A stretch of 64,000 nucleotides of DNA from positions 186,001-250,000 of the forward strand of contig JASPKZ010001241.1 in NCBI GenBank assembly GCA_030220185.1, read 5' to 3'. The translations under genes were made by a program, and so were the position numbers. Below the pieces are notes generated by a model, which was not told the origin of the DNA, made no database searches, and worked only from the letters and a program-made list of their open reading frames with translations. Source of the DNA: Diploptera punctata (taxonomy: Eukaryota > Arthropoda > Insecta > Blattodea > Blaberidae). Positions 42,938 to 53,428 of the stretch are shown piece after piece (positions within the stretch are counted from its first letter, which is position 1; each line of letters starts with the position of its first letter).

Positions 42938-42940
<3 letters not shown>

Positions 42941-43042
42941 GCTACCACACCTACACAATTCCTAGTAAAGCTGCAAGCATAGCATGAAAATGCTATGATT
43001 GCAGTGAAGGACCTGCCTTCGGGCAGAATTACTATGGATGGA
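42938..43042 (+). mobile_element. SINE1 3' fragment
   Basis: Only the last ~105 bp of SINE1 remain (GAAGCTACCACACCTACACA, GCATAGCATGAAAATGCTAT, CTGCCTTCGGGCAGAATTAC, ATGGATGGAT). The 5' part is replaced by (TA)n and the hairpin. Confidence 0.92.
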
Positions 43043-43109
43043 TATATATAATTAACGAGTCGGCAAGAAGGCAAGCAGCAGATATCAGGTGGATATAAAA
43101 ATAAATATA

Positions 43110-43981
43110 CAGGGTATTTCATAAAGGATGGCACAAACTTAAATGGTTGAAAGTACACGATAATAGAAGCAACAATGTCCCAATAAACATGGGTCCGCAA
43201 ACGACCCGTTTGCGAGATAATTACGAATGTATGGTTACAAGCCGCCATTGACGTCATTGTTTGTAACATCGTACTAGGTGATTATCTCATTGGGCCACAC
43301 ATTCTTCCACGAAAACTTAATGGACGGAGGTACCTTAGGTTTCTGCGGCGTCATCTTCCAGGATTGCTTGAGGATGTTTCCCTTCAGCAACGTCGGAGTT
43401 TGTGGTACATGCATGATGGAGCTCTGGCACATTTTGCAGCTGCTGTGAGACATCATCTAATGCGCAGATACGGCCAAAGATGGATAGGTCGAGGCGGAAT
43501 CTATACCTTGCCTCCAAGATCACCTGATCTAAATCCTTTGGATTTTTATGTCTGGGGTCACCTCAAAAGCGAAGTGTACAGCACACCCGTTAACACGGTT
43601 GAAGAACTGGAGCAGAGAGTTGTACATGCTTGTCAAAAATTCAGAAATAATCCAGGAGTTTTCGAAAAATTCGACATTCATTGCAGAGACGAGCTCAGAA
43701 TTGCATCCAGATGCAAGGAAGACACTTTAACAGGTAACCCATAAGTGAAGTGAACTGTGAACTAAATGAGATGAAAAATTAATAGTAAAGTCTAAATTCA
43801 AATAAATTTGTACTAACTAGGACGATGTTTACAATGAAGTCAGTGGCGGCTTGTAACCATACATTCGTAATTATCTCGCAAACGGCTCGTTTGCGGACCC
43901 ATGTTTATTGGGACATTGTTGCTTCTATTATCGTGTACTTTCAACCATTTAAGTTTGCGCCATATTTTATGAAACACCCTG
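43110..43981 (+). mobile_element. 872-bp mariner-like element with ~150-bp TIRs
   Basis: Begins CAGGGTATTTCATAAAGGAT. Its right end read in reverse is CAGGGTGTTTCATAAAATAT. The inverted repeats continue for about 150 bp (CAACAATGTCCCAATAAACA, CGTTTGCGAGATAATTACGA, GACGTCATTGTTTGTAAC). TA dinucleotides flank it at 43108-43109 and 43982-43983. The interior is an open C-terminal half of a transposase. The arms are well preserved, so this is one of the younger elements here. Confidence 0.95.
43280..43744 (+). pseudogene. Mariner-superfamily transposase, C-terminal half, open frame
   Basis: A frame without stops runs from DYLIGPHILPRKLNGRRYLR to the TAA at 43742. It contains WYMHDGALAHF (second catalytic Asp, HDGA), RWIGRGGIYTLPPRSPDLNP and LDFYVWGHLKSEVYSTPVNT (third catalytic acid in SPDLNPLDF). 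The N-terminal DNA-binding domain and first catalytic Asp are missing because coding begins directly after the left TIR. An internal ATG at 43364 could start a 126-residue product. Intactness without the first Asp suggests a recent internal deletion rather than a functional enzyme. Confidence 0.85.
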
Positions 43982-44040
43982 TATATCATCCGGGTGGTAC
44001 CAAGGGTTTTGTATGATTGTCGCGACTTCGAGATTATGTA

Positions 44041-44504
44041 CAATAGAGCCGCGGCTACCCGAACCCCGACTAACCGAGTTCCGGATTAACCGAGGTAGTC
44101 CAAAAAAGAAATCCCGTTTTACGCGGTAGAAGCGTTTGTATAAAGTGCCGCGGAAAGGCCATCGAGTACCTAGAGCAACAGTCAGAGACAACTTCAACAG
44201 ACCTTCTATAGCTACAACGATTGTGTGAAAAGGCGGCAAAAATGGCTAGCGAGTTCCGTTAAACAGAAACCACTTATGGACTTATTTTAGAAATAACTCT
44301 AGGCCTATTTAATAGGAACATGTATACACTGCATGTCTTCTTTTATTTCATAATATAGTAGATGTACTTTTCACATCTTCGACCATGCCTTCAATAATTT
44401 CATCAGTTTGCCCTCTCGATTTTGACAGAGTACGTGTTATCTGAGTTTTTGATTGTCCGAGGTATCCTCGGTCCACATTACCTTGGATAATCGAGGCTCT
44501 ACTG
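44041..44504 (+). mobile_element. pogo/Tigger-like MITE with transposase C-terminal remnant
   Basis: Ends CAATAGAGCCGCGGCTACCC and, from the right, CAGTAGAGCCTCGATTATCC lie inside TA at 44039-44040 and 44505-44506. Near 44158 the plus strand reads KAIEYLEQQSETTST-like residues followed by LCEKAAKMA, reminiscent of the C-terminus of pogo-type transposases (EQQ...DLL.LRRL...AAK). The ends match the pogo pattern CAGTAgAgCCTCgaTta. It lies 60 bp from the mariner element. Confidence 0.8.
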
Positions 44505-44506
44505 TA

Positions 44507-45069
44507 CATAAATAGGATATAACAAAAATACATGTAAAAACTTCGAGAACTAAATATGTGAAACTATTTATATTTGGAAACGCATTTACTTCCCTTCTAT
44601 TTCTCCTCTTATAAATGCTGTATTCTTGTAAGATATGTCACTATTGCCTACTATCAAAAACATCGTGCAGAAGTGTACAATCCTCACACCTGAAAAATCG
44701 AGCAATTATATTTACTTTTTGTTTACATTTCGAGTGTATATTACTCATTGGTGACATGTCAGATTCAAGTTATGCGACAGATAAGCGCTGTTTCGGTCCA
44801 AAGGTTACGTACCAGTCCTCTTGTAATTGGATTACTATACGTTTTAAGGTGCATAGAACGAATTATTTAGTTAAAATGTATGGTGTATACTTGCATCCAG
44901 GCGATGAGATGGATCGCAAAGAGAGTGTTACATGTTTTGTTTTCATGTTAGTATTGCACATAATGTAGGCCTACTGCATACAGTGACCGTAAGTACTCGT
45001 TCACCAACTCGCCATTCCGCCTCATGGCTTTGGACGCACAGTACATTAAGTAAGATACTTTGTTACAGG
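44507..45069. other. No recognisable feature
   Basis: A 117-codon frame (44615-44968) shows no domain I know and is probably chance. Confidence 0.4.
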
Positions 45070-45077
45070 ATAATGAT

Positions 45078-45874
45078 TAGAGTCCGGATACTAGGCACTT
45101 AAAAAGTTCAAAATAGGCAGGCAAAAAGGCACTAAAAATCATTAATATAGGCACTAAAATTCAAAATAGGCCCTTACAAAAAATAGACTACATCATACAT
45201 TTTTACAGCCTTACGTAAAGAATATAAACATATGCTATAATAGCATACGAAGATATCATAGATGATTTTGGAACTTTTGCCTTTTTTTACAAAGAGCATA
45301 CATATGTTTTGCAGTATGTACGTGCTGCAAAACATGGTACTTCTTCGCGCAATTCACCGAAATTTTACACACTTTGCAGAACAATAGGCCTATTAAACCG
45401 TCACTTGAGAATATTTGCGCACCAAATTCTTTCACGAAATTTGTCAGTTTGTCATACTGTTTTACTGTTGTCTGTTCTTTAGGCATCGTACAACAACTGT
45501 TCTAAAGGTTAAAAAAACGCCACATACATTTGTCGCACCACTTTGTCTTTGAAGCACATGTCTGTGAACGAGGACTACAGACTTAATTCAGTGTTATCAA
45601 CATAAAAATAATATTGCCAGTCACAGGTTTCTATGCAATTATATGTGCCATGAAGGTTGTCCATTTCAATTAATTCCATTGAAGTACTAAGTTAATTTCG
45701 AGAAAAAATGGCAAATAGGCATTTATAGGCATTGTAAACTGAAATAGGCATTTATAGGAAAAATTAACTTCACGGAAAACAACTCTAGGGTCGTCGGTAT
45801 CAAGTTACATGAAGTCACTTTCACAATATCTATAATAAATAACTGTAGGCATTTTCCCTAACATCCGGTCTCTA
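45078..45874 (-). mobile_element. Non-autonomous hAT element with BED finger
   Basis: Ends TAGAGTCCGGATACTAGGCA and, from the right, TAGAGACCGGATGTTAGGGA (16 of 20 equal) are flanked by the 8-bp pair ATAATGAT (45070-45077) / GTAATGCT (45875-45882), 6 of 8 equal. Both subterminal regions carry many copies of ATAGGCA (e.g. 45112, 45153, 45714, 45747), typical of transposase binding sites. The only coding content is a BED finger. Confidence 0.82.
45256..45486 (-). CDS. BED-type zinc finger, N-terminal part of a hAT transposase
   Basis: A 76-codon open frame: MPKEQTTVKQYDKLTNFVKE then FGAQIFSSDGLIGLLFCKVC and H.LQHVHTAKHMYAL. The C-x2-C (FCKVC) and H-x4-H-type pair with TAKH are diagnostic of the BED finger in hAT and CGGBP1-like proteins, which bind DNA. 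It is intact but stops after the finger; no catalytic domain follows. It may therefore be a truncated protein or a remnant that has escaped mutation. The start ATG is the natural one for the family. Confidence 0.75.
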   Translation of the reverse strand: MPKEQTTVKQYDKLTNFVKEFGAQIFSSDGLIGLLFCKVCKISVNCAKKYHVLQHVHTAKHMYALCKKRQKFQNHL

Positions 45875-45958
45875 GTAATGCTGTATTCAAGTAGGGGATT
45901 TCACATGTTTATTTTATTTACGGATTAGCATACGGCGTTTATACGGTTTACATTTCCA

Positions 45959-46760
45959 AAATGGACGGTGCTCAGAGAGAACATTTGAAGAAATTCATTT
46001 AAGAAAACATGGCACTTTGAACTATGTTATCCTTGCGACAAGGAGAGCCTTAGGAGAATAAGGACTCCACAAACTAGAGAAGTCATTTCTTCACAGTATG
46101 GACGATAATCCTAGTGTAAGGATGAAAAACTCGCTGCATGGAAACAAGTGAACCACATGACAATTCGGAGAGCGTTGGATGAGAACTTATTGTATTTTTA
46201 CTGTTTACAGTACGTCCAAGAACTGTCACCAGCTGATATTACAGCACGGCTTACGATCTTGTAATGATTCGTCCAGGCTTCAATGTAACCATTCTTATTA
46301 CTGAAAAGGCATTATTTGGTCGAGATCAGATTGCACATTTTCGCAATCAGCGGGTTAGGGATATGATAATCCCCAAATAATTATTTAATGACATAATTAG
46401 TATCGATCATCAGTGAATGTGTGCGTTGGCACTCTTTACTTACTTCAATGTAGGGTCTACGGACGAAAACATGGAGCATTCTTGAACAACAGGTTATCTG
46501 CCCTATTATAGAAAACCAATCACAGATGCCTAATGGACGATGCAACTCCTGCTCATTTCAAAGTCTATGTTAGTAGATTTCTCGATCGTACATTACGTAA
46601 TCGCTTGATAGGTGAATATGGACGAATTATTTGGCATCCACGCAACTCTAATCTGAAATCACTTTGCATTGTGATGTGGGACAATTTTAAATTCCTTGTA
46701 TAAGCAAAACCAGTGCAAGATGTAACCTCAATATGGAGATATACGAGACAGTTCAAAATT
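45959..46760 (+). pseudogene. Mariner-superfamily transposase, heavily decayed
   Basis: Pieces in order on the plus strand: GFNVTILITEKALFGRDQIA HFRNQRV (region of the first catalytic Asp, here changed), MDDATPAHFKVYVSRFLDRT LRNRLIGEYGRIIWHPRNSN (second Asp region and the P-R-S-P-D block, altered), MWDNFKFLV. Many stops and frameshifts. The order and spacing match the C-terminal two thirds of the same broad family as 12691-14343. Terminal repeats were not found. Confidence 0.65.
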
Positions 46761-47339
46761 CTTCAGAACATCAGAGAGTTAATGTGACGACTTGTTGGCA
46801 CATTTTCTTGAGGCATTTACATTCAGACGACTCTTAAAGTTAATGTTGTCTTAAACTTTAAGTGAGAGAGCTACATAAAACAACCCATCAAAATAAAATA
46901 AAATGTTTCCAGACCTATGTTTACATACAATATTTTCTTTTCTTAGATGTGAGGAATGTTGTCACAAAGTTTTGACATATTTTGTTACACCATGTATGAA
47001 TAAAGATTTAAACAAGTACTGAAGTCGATAATAAGTGACGAGGACACAGTTGAATGGATGCTTATACACGACAGATACGTAGAAAAATAAAGGATAGCAT
47101 TGATATATTATCGACTCTTTCTCTCTAGCTAAAACATAGTAGACGTTCGTCATATTACGACGTATATAAGAATTAATTACAAAAAATCAATCTGAAATGG
47201 TGACTCATTTCAAAACATTAAAAAAAATTACTTTAATTAAAATCTCCAGTTTTAGTAATATTTTTATGTCAACTTATCAGTATTTTGTTTGTAATTCTTA
47301 GGGCCTTACTATGAAACAAAAAAGTATATAGCTTAAACA
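46761..47339. other. No recognisable feature
   Basis: Possible right flank of the decayed mariner; otherwise unassigned. Confidence 0.4.
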
Positions 47340-47355
47340 CACGGAACATTAATTA

Positions 47356-47590
47356 ATTAATCTGAAAAGGCAGCAAAGCAATTACGGAAAAAAGTTAATA
47401 CAAATTGGATGTTTCATATTGTAAATACTATTTGAAAACAACTTATTACAAAAATTATTTTTAAATTGCTCAGGAACATGTTACGAAAAACTACAGTACA
47501 CAGCAAAAATATATGAAAAATTAATTAATCTGAAAAGACTGCAAGAATTACGAAAAAAATAAAATTGGATGTTGCACATTATAAATCAGT
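47356..47590. repeat. Degenerate tandem repeat, ~165-bp period
   Basis: TTAATTAATCTGAAAAG followed by GCAA...AATTACG, AAATTGGATGTT and CATATTGTAAAT-type sequence occurs at 47356-47430 and 47521-47590. Confidence 0.65.
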
Positions 47591-48220
47591 GCCATGCTAT
47601 TCAGTAAAATAAATGAATTGCAATTAAACATATACTTTACGATCTGAGCAGAACTGGAAAGTAAATTAATAAAACAGAACGGGTCTTTAATTTCTCTTGT
47701 GATGGAATTCCTGACGTTAAAGAACACACGTAACACAATTAAATTAGAATGATGTTATTTTACATCAAACAAAAGCTTATGTTTTCTGTTAAAGCACGAA
47801 CCACTTCACAGCAGGTATTTTAATTAGAATGTGTTCTGCCATTACATTGTAACTCTTAATTCAAGAGTCACCATGGACTGCAAAGCAAGTGAAACACACA
47901 CTCATTCATAACAAACAAGTAAGCAGAATTTTGTTGAACACACTCACAAAAAGTATTTTAAGAAATGGAGTCTCCAGTGGTTTGCTTAAAAAGACTTCCT
48001 TTCCAAACATAAAAAAATATAATTTTATCAGAAAATTAAAGTAAACTTTGTTTATTACTTAAGTACCCTAATAGATATGGTGAGCGCTTCAAATAATCAG
48101 GATATTTCTCCGCGATACCAGCCTTATATTTATCATCTGATATTTATAAAAACTAAGCACAACCCGTAAGAGACATATTATCAATTTGAATACAACCAGA
48201 TTATCATATTCCCGTCTAAG
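47591..48220. other. No recognisable feature
   Basis: AT-rich DNA. Confidence 0.5.
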
Positions 48221-48326
48221 GGTCGGTTTCACCAAGGGAGGTAACTGTATTACGCGAGTTTTCCCGGCGTATAATGCATAGCTTAAACTGGCGTAATACA
48301 GTTACCTATGTTGGTAAAACCGACAC
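48221..48326. mobile_element. ~105-bp MITE or fold-back with ~35-bp TIRs
   Basis: GGTCGGTTTCACC...GGTAACTGTATTACGC on the left faces GTCGGTTTTACC...GGTAACTGTATTACGC on the other strand at the right. Very short interior. Confidence 0.75.
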
Positions 48327-49662
48327 TGAGACTGCAACTTACTGTATGTCAAATGAGAGTTAAAACAATTCTAGATAACATATAAAATATGGTTTTCTTG
48401 TGGGTTTAAAAATCTAAAGGTCGTGGCATTTCCTGTGTAGTCTGAACACAGAACACCCATCACTGCAGCTAACAGTATCTGATCACACTTTTTATTCTAA
48501 GATGGAAACTGTATTTCTATCTCGGGATGCCACTTATCTCTAAGACTAGATGGAACTAAAGACCACACAGAAGTGCAATAATCGTTACATAAGAAAAGTC
48601 GCGCAATGGCTTCTTTAGATAAAGACATCATAGAATAATGAAAAACAAAAACTTTTTGCGCGATAGTGCGTTTTTTCGTACTTACGGCAATAGCGACCAT
48701 GATTGAAAGTTCAACTTCCTACATTTCGTGGTTGCCAACCTAAATAATTATATTGTAATAAAATAACTATACTGTAATATTACATATTACAAAACGCGTG
48801 TGAGGAAGTAAATCAACTGCCCTCTATGTATACTACATACAATGTATATACAAAAATATACTAAAGGTAGTGTTAATATACATTATAAGAAACAAATCAC
48901 TGCATTTTAAATAAACTGAACTTTATTTGAAACAATATAAAACAATAAATACGTACTTGCCGCCATTTTATCACTAATATTGGTCTCACGGCCTCCTGTA
49001 ATTTCAACTAATAAACATTGCCCACGCTGTTAACGTTTGTCAGTTGTTTATAATGAACGCAAATTGTTCCAACAAATATATTATTTTACTATTATTTATT
49101 ATTTTGAAAACAACATCGCGCAAAAAATAATGTACAACGCACGTTTGTGACGTGTTTTACAGAATCTCGGAAATTATAAAACCTCGTTATCGATCGGTTT
49201 TTAAACATTTTCCTCGATTGTGTGAAAACTATTTTTATGAAAGTATACGATTAGCTCATTGTCAAGTAAAGCTAATGTTTTTATTTATTTATTTCATATT
49301 GTATGCTCCATCACTAATTCTGGGCTAATTTCCAGTTGTACTGTAGACAAACGCATAATATATTAGGCTACTCCACCGACCCTGTCTATTGCGGGAAGTG
49401 GTACTACTTTTAACCGCCATATAACTGAATTGTGTACGGAACTACAAACGATAGAAACATTGTTCTTAAGCAACATTGTATTTTAGGGAAAATAAGACTG
49501 AATACAAGATAATATGTTACCAATAATCATAAACGGCCTCCATTTCTTATTTATTTATGGCAAAAAAAAAATATATATATATATACATACATACATACTT
49601 ACACTATGGCCTACCTAATCAGACGTATAGATTTTTTTTTCCATGATGTCGATAGATATAAT
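48327..49662. other. No recognisable feature
   Basis: AT-rich, with a short TA run near 49570. A 67-codon frame at 48497-48700 (minus) has no recognisable domain. Confidence 0.45.
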
Positions 49663-49971
49663 TTATTTAAGGGTAAAATTCATTATGAGCAGAATATTTG
49701 CTGACTCTCCTGTAAATTCTGCTATTATTTTCACCACATCCTCAATGGCTAAAGTTGTATATTTTTTCACCAAACTGTTTTTAAAACATTCAAAATAATG
49801 TATTTCTCTCCGCTTTTCAAATTCTTCACATTTCTGTGCTTTAGAAATCTCCACAGAAGCAGCCATGCTCTCTCTAACTTCGTCTGCTGATGTAATGTCC
49901 AGTACTTTCTGCAGTGCTTTAAGGATCACTATTTGTTCAGCCAGATGGTTGGAGCAATTCTTATCTAACAT
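49663..49971 (-). CDS. Unassigned 102-codon open frame
   Basis: A stop-free frame from ATG reading MLDKNCSNHLAEQIVILKAL, then charged helical sequence (SMAASVEISKAQKCEEFEKR), and ending MNFTLK. It is longer and more evenly composed than the chance frames around it. It is rich in Glu and Lys with predicted helices, and has no signal peptide or membrane segment. I do not recognise it. It lies just downstream, on the same strand, of a non-LTR fragment. It could be a terminal exon of a host gene or chance. Confidence 0.3.
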   Translation of the reverse strand: MLDKNCSNHLAEQIVILKALQKVLDITSADEVRESMAASVEISKAQKCEEFEKRREIHYFECFKNSLVKKYTTLAIEDVVKIIAEFTGESANILLIMNFTLK

Positions 49972-50049
49972 GTATTTGAATCTTCATATTATTTATTACT
50001 ATAGCCGCAACACCAATTTTCCATTGGTTTAGCTGTCATCCATGTATAT

Positions 50050-50800
50050 TTCTTCTTATTCTTCTTCCTTTCCAGGATTAGGTCAATGCAACATGTTCCG
50101 GTCTCAAGTACATCGTTTCCTTGGCCGTCCCAAAGATCTTTTTCCATGTGGTTTGTAGGTGTTGATCTTTTTGGGTAATCTTGTATTGTCCATTCTGTCT
50201 AAATGTTCTTTCCATTGGTATTTGTGCTCTTCTAGTTTATCAACTATTGAAAATATCTCCAATTCATTTCTTATTGATTCAATGTGTAATCTATCCATGC
50301 GTGTACATCCTTTTACGGATCTTAAAAAATTAATTTCAGTGGCTTGAATGTGTGAGATATCTCTTTTTTGTAAGTACCCAAGATTCAGATCCATATAGAA
50401 GAACAGGAATAGCCATAATGTTATAAAACCTGAGCTGAGTTTCTCTTCGAGTATTTCAGATGGTTCTTCTTATGGTGCCACACATCATTTGATATCAGTT
50501 TAATTTATTATGTACATCCGAATCATAGCTATATGTTATATCTGAACGAAGATAGTTAAAGTGTGCTATCTGTTCAATTATTTCATTACTGATCACTATT
50601 TTGCTCTGACTGGCACTTTGCCCTGAAAATCCATAATTTTAGTTTTTAAAGTTGAGACTTTTGAGATTATAATAGAGTCCTAATTGATTCAACATGTAAA
50701 CGGCTCTTTGTAAACCATTATCTGACTTTCATCCGTGTATATTTGTATAGGATATTCTGTCGTGTGCTTCTTGAATTATTACATTTCCGAATGATGTAGC
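50050..50800 (-). pseudogene. Non-LTR RT C-terminal fragment, family D
   Basis: On the minus strand: EQIAHFNYLRSDITYSYDSD, MAIPVLLYGSESW (after a frameshift), AEINFLRSVKGCTRMDRLHI-type sequence, YQWKEHLDRMDNTRLPKKIN and GKRSLGRPRKRC. This is the thumb and C-terminus of a LINE RT. A GAA-rich tail occurs near 50065. The palm domain is absent or too decayed to see. Confidence 0.82.
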
Positions 50801-51232
50801 CTTAATCATTATATTCTTATAATACACAAATCACACATAGGCATCAATCACAGCTTTAATAAAATGTGTCCACCGCAAAAACCATCAAGGTAAAAGAGAC
50901 CAAATGTTTCAGGAGAGAATGAAGTTTCCAGGATTCTAATATTTATTGCATTGTATGTCCCATATTTTGTACTTGATTTCAAGGGGACCGTGATAATTCT
51001 TTAACGTTCCGTCTTTTCGCATGATAGTACTCTTTAATTACTAACAAATACCAAATAGAACTCTACAATCGAACGAAAATGGAGATGATTTTTGCAGTGG
51101 ACCCTTCCAATATAAAACACACATATCAATTGAAACTTATTGTAACCTTGCAATTGCTTCAACCCTGAATATTTATAGAAGGCAAACTATTTTACATTAC
51201 ATTTTCCCTGATATTAACTTCTTAAAAATTAC
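50801..51232. other. No recognisable feature
   Basis: Unassigned AT-rich DNA. Confidence 0.45.
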
Positions 51233-51545
51233 TTATTCTCCACAATCGTCATTACAACACATGAATATGGCTTCTCTTGAAGTTTCTGCAATTAAATCCT
51301 TATCCTCTATCGATTCTTGTAAATATCCTTCTGTCACACTTTTTGACTTCCACCCCACGTGTGAGAAAATCAGGACCGCTGTCTGCGACAAAAGTTGTAG
51401 AAGAACATCTCAGACAATGCCCAGTGTATTCCTTTGTGTTTTCCAGCTTCAAACGCTCTGCAATCTGACTAGGAATCTTTGCAAACATGATTATGCCAAC
51501 AAATTCATTGCGACATTTTCCATTGACATTGAAGATAAACTACTT
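51233..51545 (-). pseudogene. Crypton-like tyrosine recombinase, C-terminal catalytic end
   Basis: The minus strand reads FIFNVNGKCRNEFVGIIM, FAKIPSQIAERLKLENTKEY, TGHCLRCSSTTFVADSG and, after a frameshift, WKSKSVTEGYLQESIEDKDL ending ...CCNDDCGE-stop. GHCLR supplies the conserved H-x-x-R of tyrosine recombinases, WKS the W, and VTEGY the Tyr nucleophile. Tyrosine recombinases of this kind move Crypton elements by site-specific recombination. The upstream domain is missing and the frameshift inactivates it. A Ngaro/DIRS origin cannot be excluded, but no RT is nearby. Confidence 0.78.
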
Positions 51546-52067
51546 ACAACAGTTTTTAATTGGAAGTCGAATATCATAATACTTCCTACAAATTAACATT
51601 ATTTAGATTACCACTGTTCATAAAAGATCTAGATGTATATGATCTTGTCTCTAATGTCTTCACAATGGTTGCTGAACCCACATCCTCAGTAACGCCAGTA
51701 GTTAGTTTATATTTCTTCTAGGCGACTTATTCCACATGTCTCAAATATAAGAGAAGTTTTATTGAAATAAATGTTTCACATGGCGGATTTGTAGAAACTG
51801 TGTGACTTGTTCACTTTTTTTTTTTTTTTACTTTTTTACACGATAATCAACTGATTCTCTCTTTAAGAATGCCTTAAGTTTTCAATACTTATGAATATTA
51901 ACATTAATTAGAAGAGTTTATATTCAGACCGAAGACTAAATGATTCAATGCTTCTGAACGTTTATGAAAAATATGCTAATACAGTATCTTCATTTATTTT
52001 TACCGCATTTCTCATGCACCAGACTTTGAATTTCGTGTAAATACTCATTTTCTTGATTTTTAAGAAT
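51546..52067. other. No recognisable feature
   Basis: AT-rich with a T-run near 51820. Confidence 0.45.
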
Positions 52068-52078
52068 ATCCTAAATTG

Positions 52079-52247
52079 GTCTACTGCTGTGGTCTCGAGG
52101 TAGCGTGCTGCCTTGTCACACAGCGGGCCCGGGTTCGATTCCCGGTCGGGACAGGCTCCTGACTGAGGTTTTTTCGGGATTTTTATCTCACCTGTAAGAC
52201 AAATGTCAGGAAGCTTAGGGCCCAACGGTCCCCAAAAATCATCCGGC

Positions 52248-52280
<33 letters not shown>

Positions 52281-52414
52281 TCACCGGTGTGGAAAGCAAC
52301 GGGAAGCTACCACACCTATAATTCCCTAGTAAAGCTGCAAAGAATAGCATGAAAATGCTATGATTGAAGTGAAAGACCTGCCTTCAGTCAGAATCATTAT
52401 GGATGGATGGATGG
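52079..52414 (+). mobile_element. SINE1 copy with 11-bp TSD
   Basis: Full-length with B box GGTTCGATTCC, a pure (CATCAT)n run at 52247-52276 and the tail GGATGGATGGATGG. Flanked by ATCCTAAATTG (52068-52078) / ATCCTAAGTTG (52415-52425). Confidence 0.95.
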
Positions 52415-52425
52415 ATCCTAAGTTG

Positions 52426-52789
52426 CATGTTCGACAGCTTCTATGATTGCAGTTGCTGAAATGTCATACAACTCTTCTTCCATGATTTTTACTTTTTGAA
52501 AAGAGATCTAAAATTTAGACATTAGCAACAATGTATGTAAATTTTTCTTGTTACCCAAGAACCTATTTCTCAACCATATAAAAAGATGGCCAGTCGTATA
52601 AACTATAATTTATAATAAATTTACTTAAATAATTATTAAAATAATTTCCTTTAAATACTCGAAACGTAGATCAAAATATTGCGTTACAAAATAAACTTCA
52701 GTAACTCGTGGGTCGACCTCACTCGTTACTAAAGCTTTACTTAAAACTTGTATTACTCATTCATAGTGTTCAGCCCAATAGCAGGTATT
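52426..52789. other. No recognisable feature
   Basis: AT-rich DNA. Confidence 0.5.
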
Positions 52790-53310
52790 TCACTGCATAC
52801 TCAGCTTTCTCCACTCTTTTCTTAACTCAGCTTTCCTTTTTGTATCCGCATACAAACCATTTATTTTAATATTGTCTATCATCTGATGTCTTTTTCTGGC
52901 TCCAAGTTTATTTCCGTTGACCATTCCTTCTGGGGTATCCGTCAGCAGGCAGTTTCTTCTTAGCCAGTGGCCAATCCAATTATTTTCCTCTTCTATATGA
53001 GTTCCAGCATTGTTCTTCCTTCACCCACTATGTGTGTAGCACATCTTTATTATTTTTATTTTGTCTGTCCATTTTATACGCTCCGTCCTTTTCCATATCC
53101 ACATCTCAAAGCCTCCAGTAGCTTTTCCTCATTCCGTCGTAATGTCCAAGTCTCTGCACCATATAATGCTACACTCAACACAATGCACTTCACTAGCCTC
53201 TTCGGTAATTATTTTGCCAAAGGTTCGCAGAAAATGCTTCTCTTGTTGTTGAAAGCTTTTTCTGCCATTGCTATCCTCTGCTTTACTTCTTGACCGCAGT
53301 TCATGTTAAC
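52790..53310 (-). pseudogene. Non-LTR RT C-terminal fragment, family E
   Basis: On the minus strand: EVKQRIAMAEKAFNNKRSIF, LVKCIVLSVALYGAETWTLR, RNEEKLLEALRCGYGK, a GEGRTMLELI segment, and near 52800 KKESxVKKRVEKAEYAVKY-like sequence. The block IKxRIAxAxxAF...LYGxETWTLR is typical of RTE-type LINEs. Several stops and frameshifts. Confidence 0.75.
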
Positions 53311-53428
53311 TTGTATTGTATATACCAATTATTCCACATATATTTGTAACACTTAAAATCGCGTTCATAAAGAATACATGTTACTGAGAAATCATTTCTA
53401 TGAATAAAATACCGTACCTTATTATATT

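Noticed and set aside
44615..44968. 117-codon plus frame as a possible host gene
   Set aside because: Cys/Tyr/Ile-rich, no domain, no matching neighbour exons; expected by chance at this base composition.
51261..51596. 111-codon plus frame
   Set aside because: Antisense of the tyrosine recombinase fragment, where the meaningful conserved residues are.
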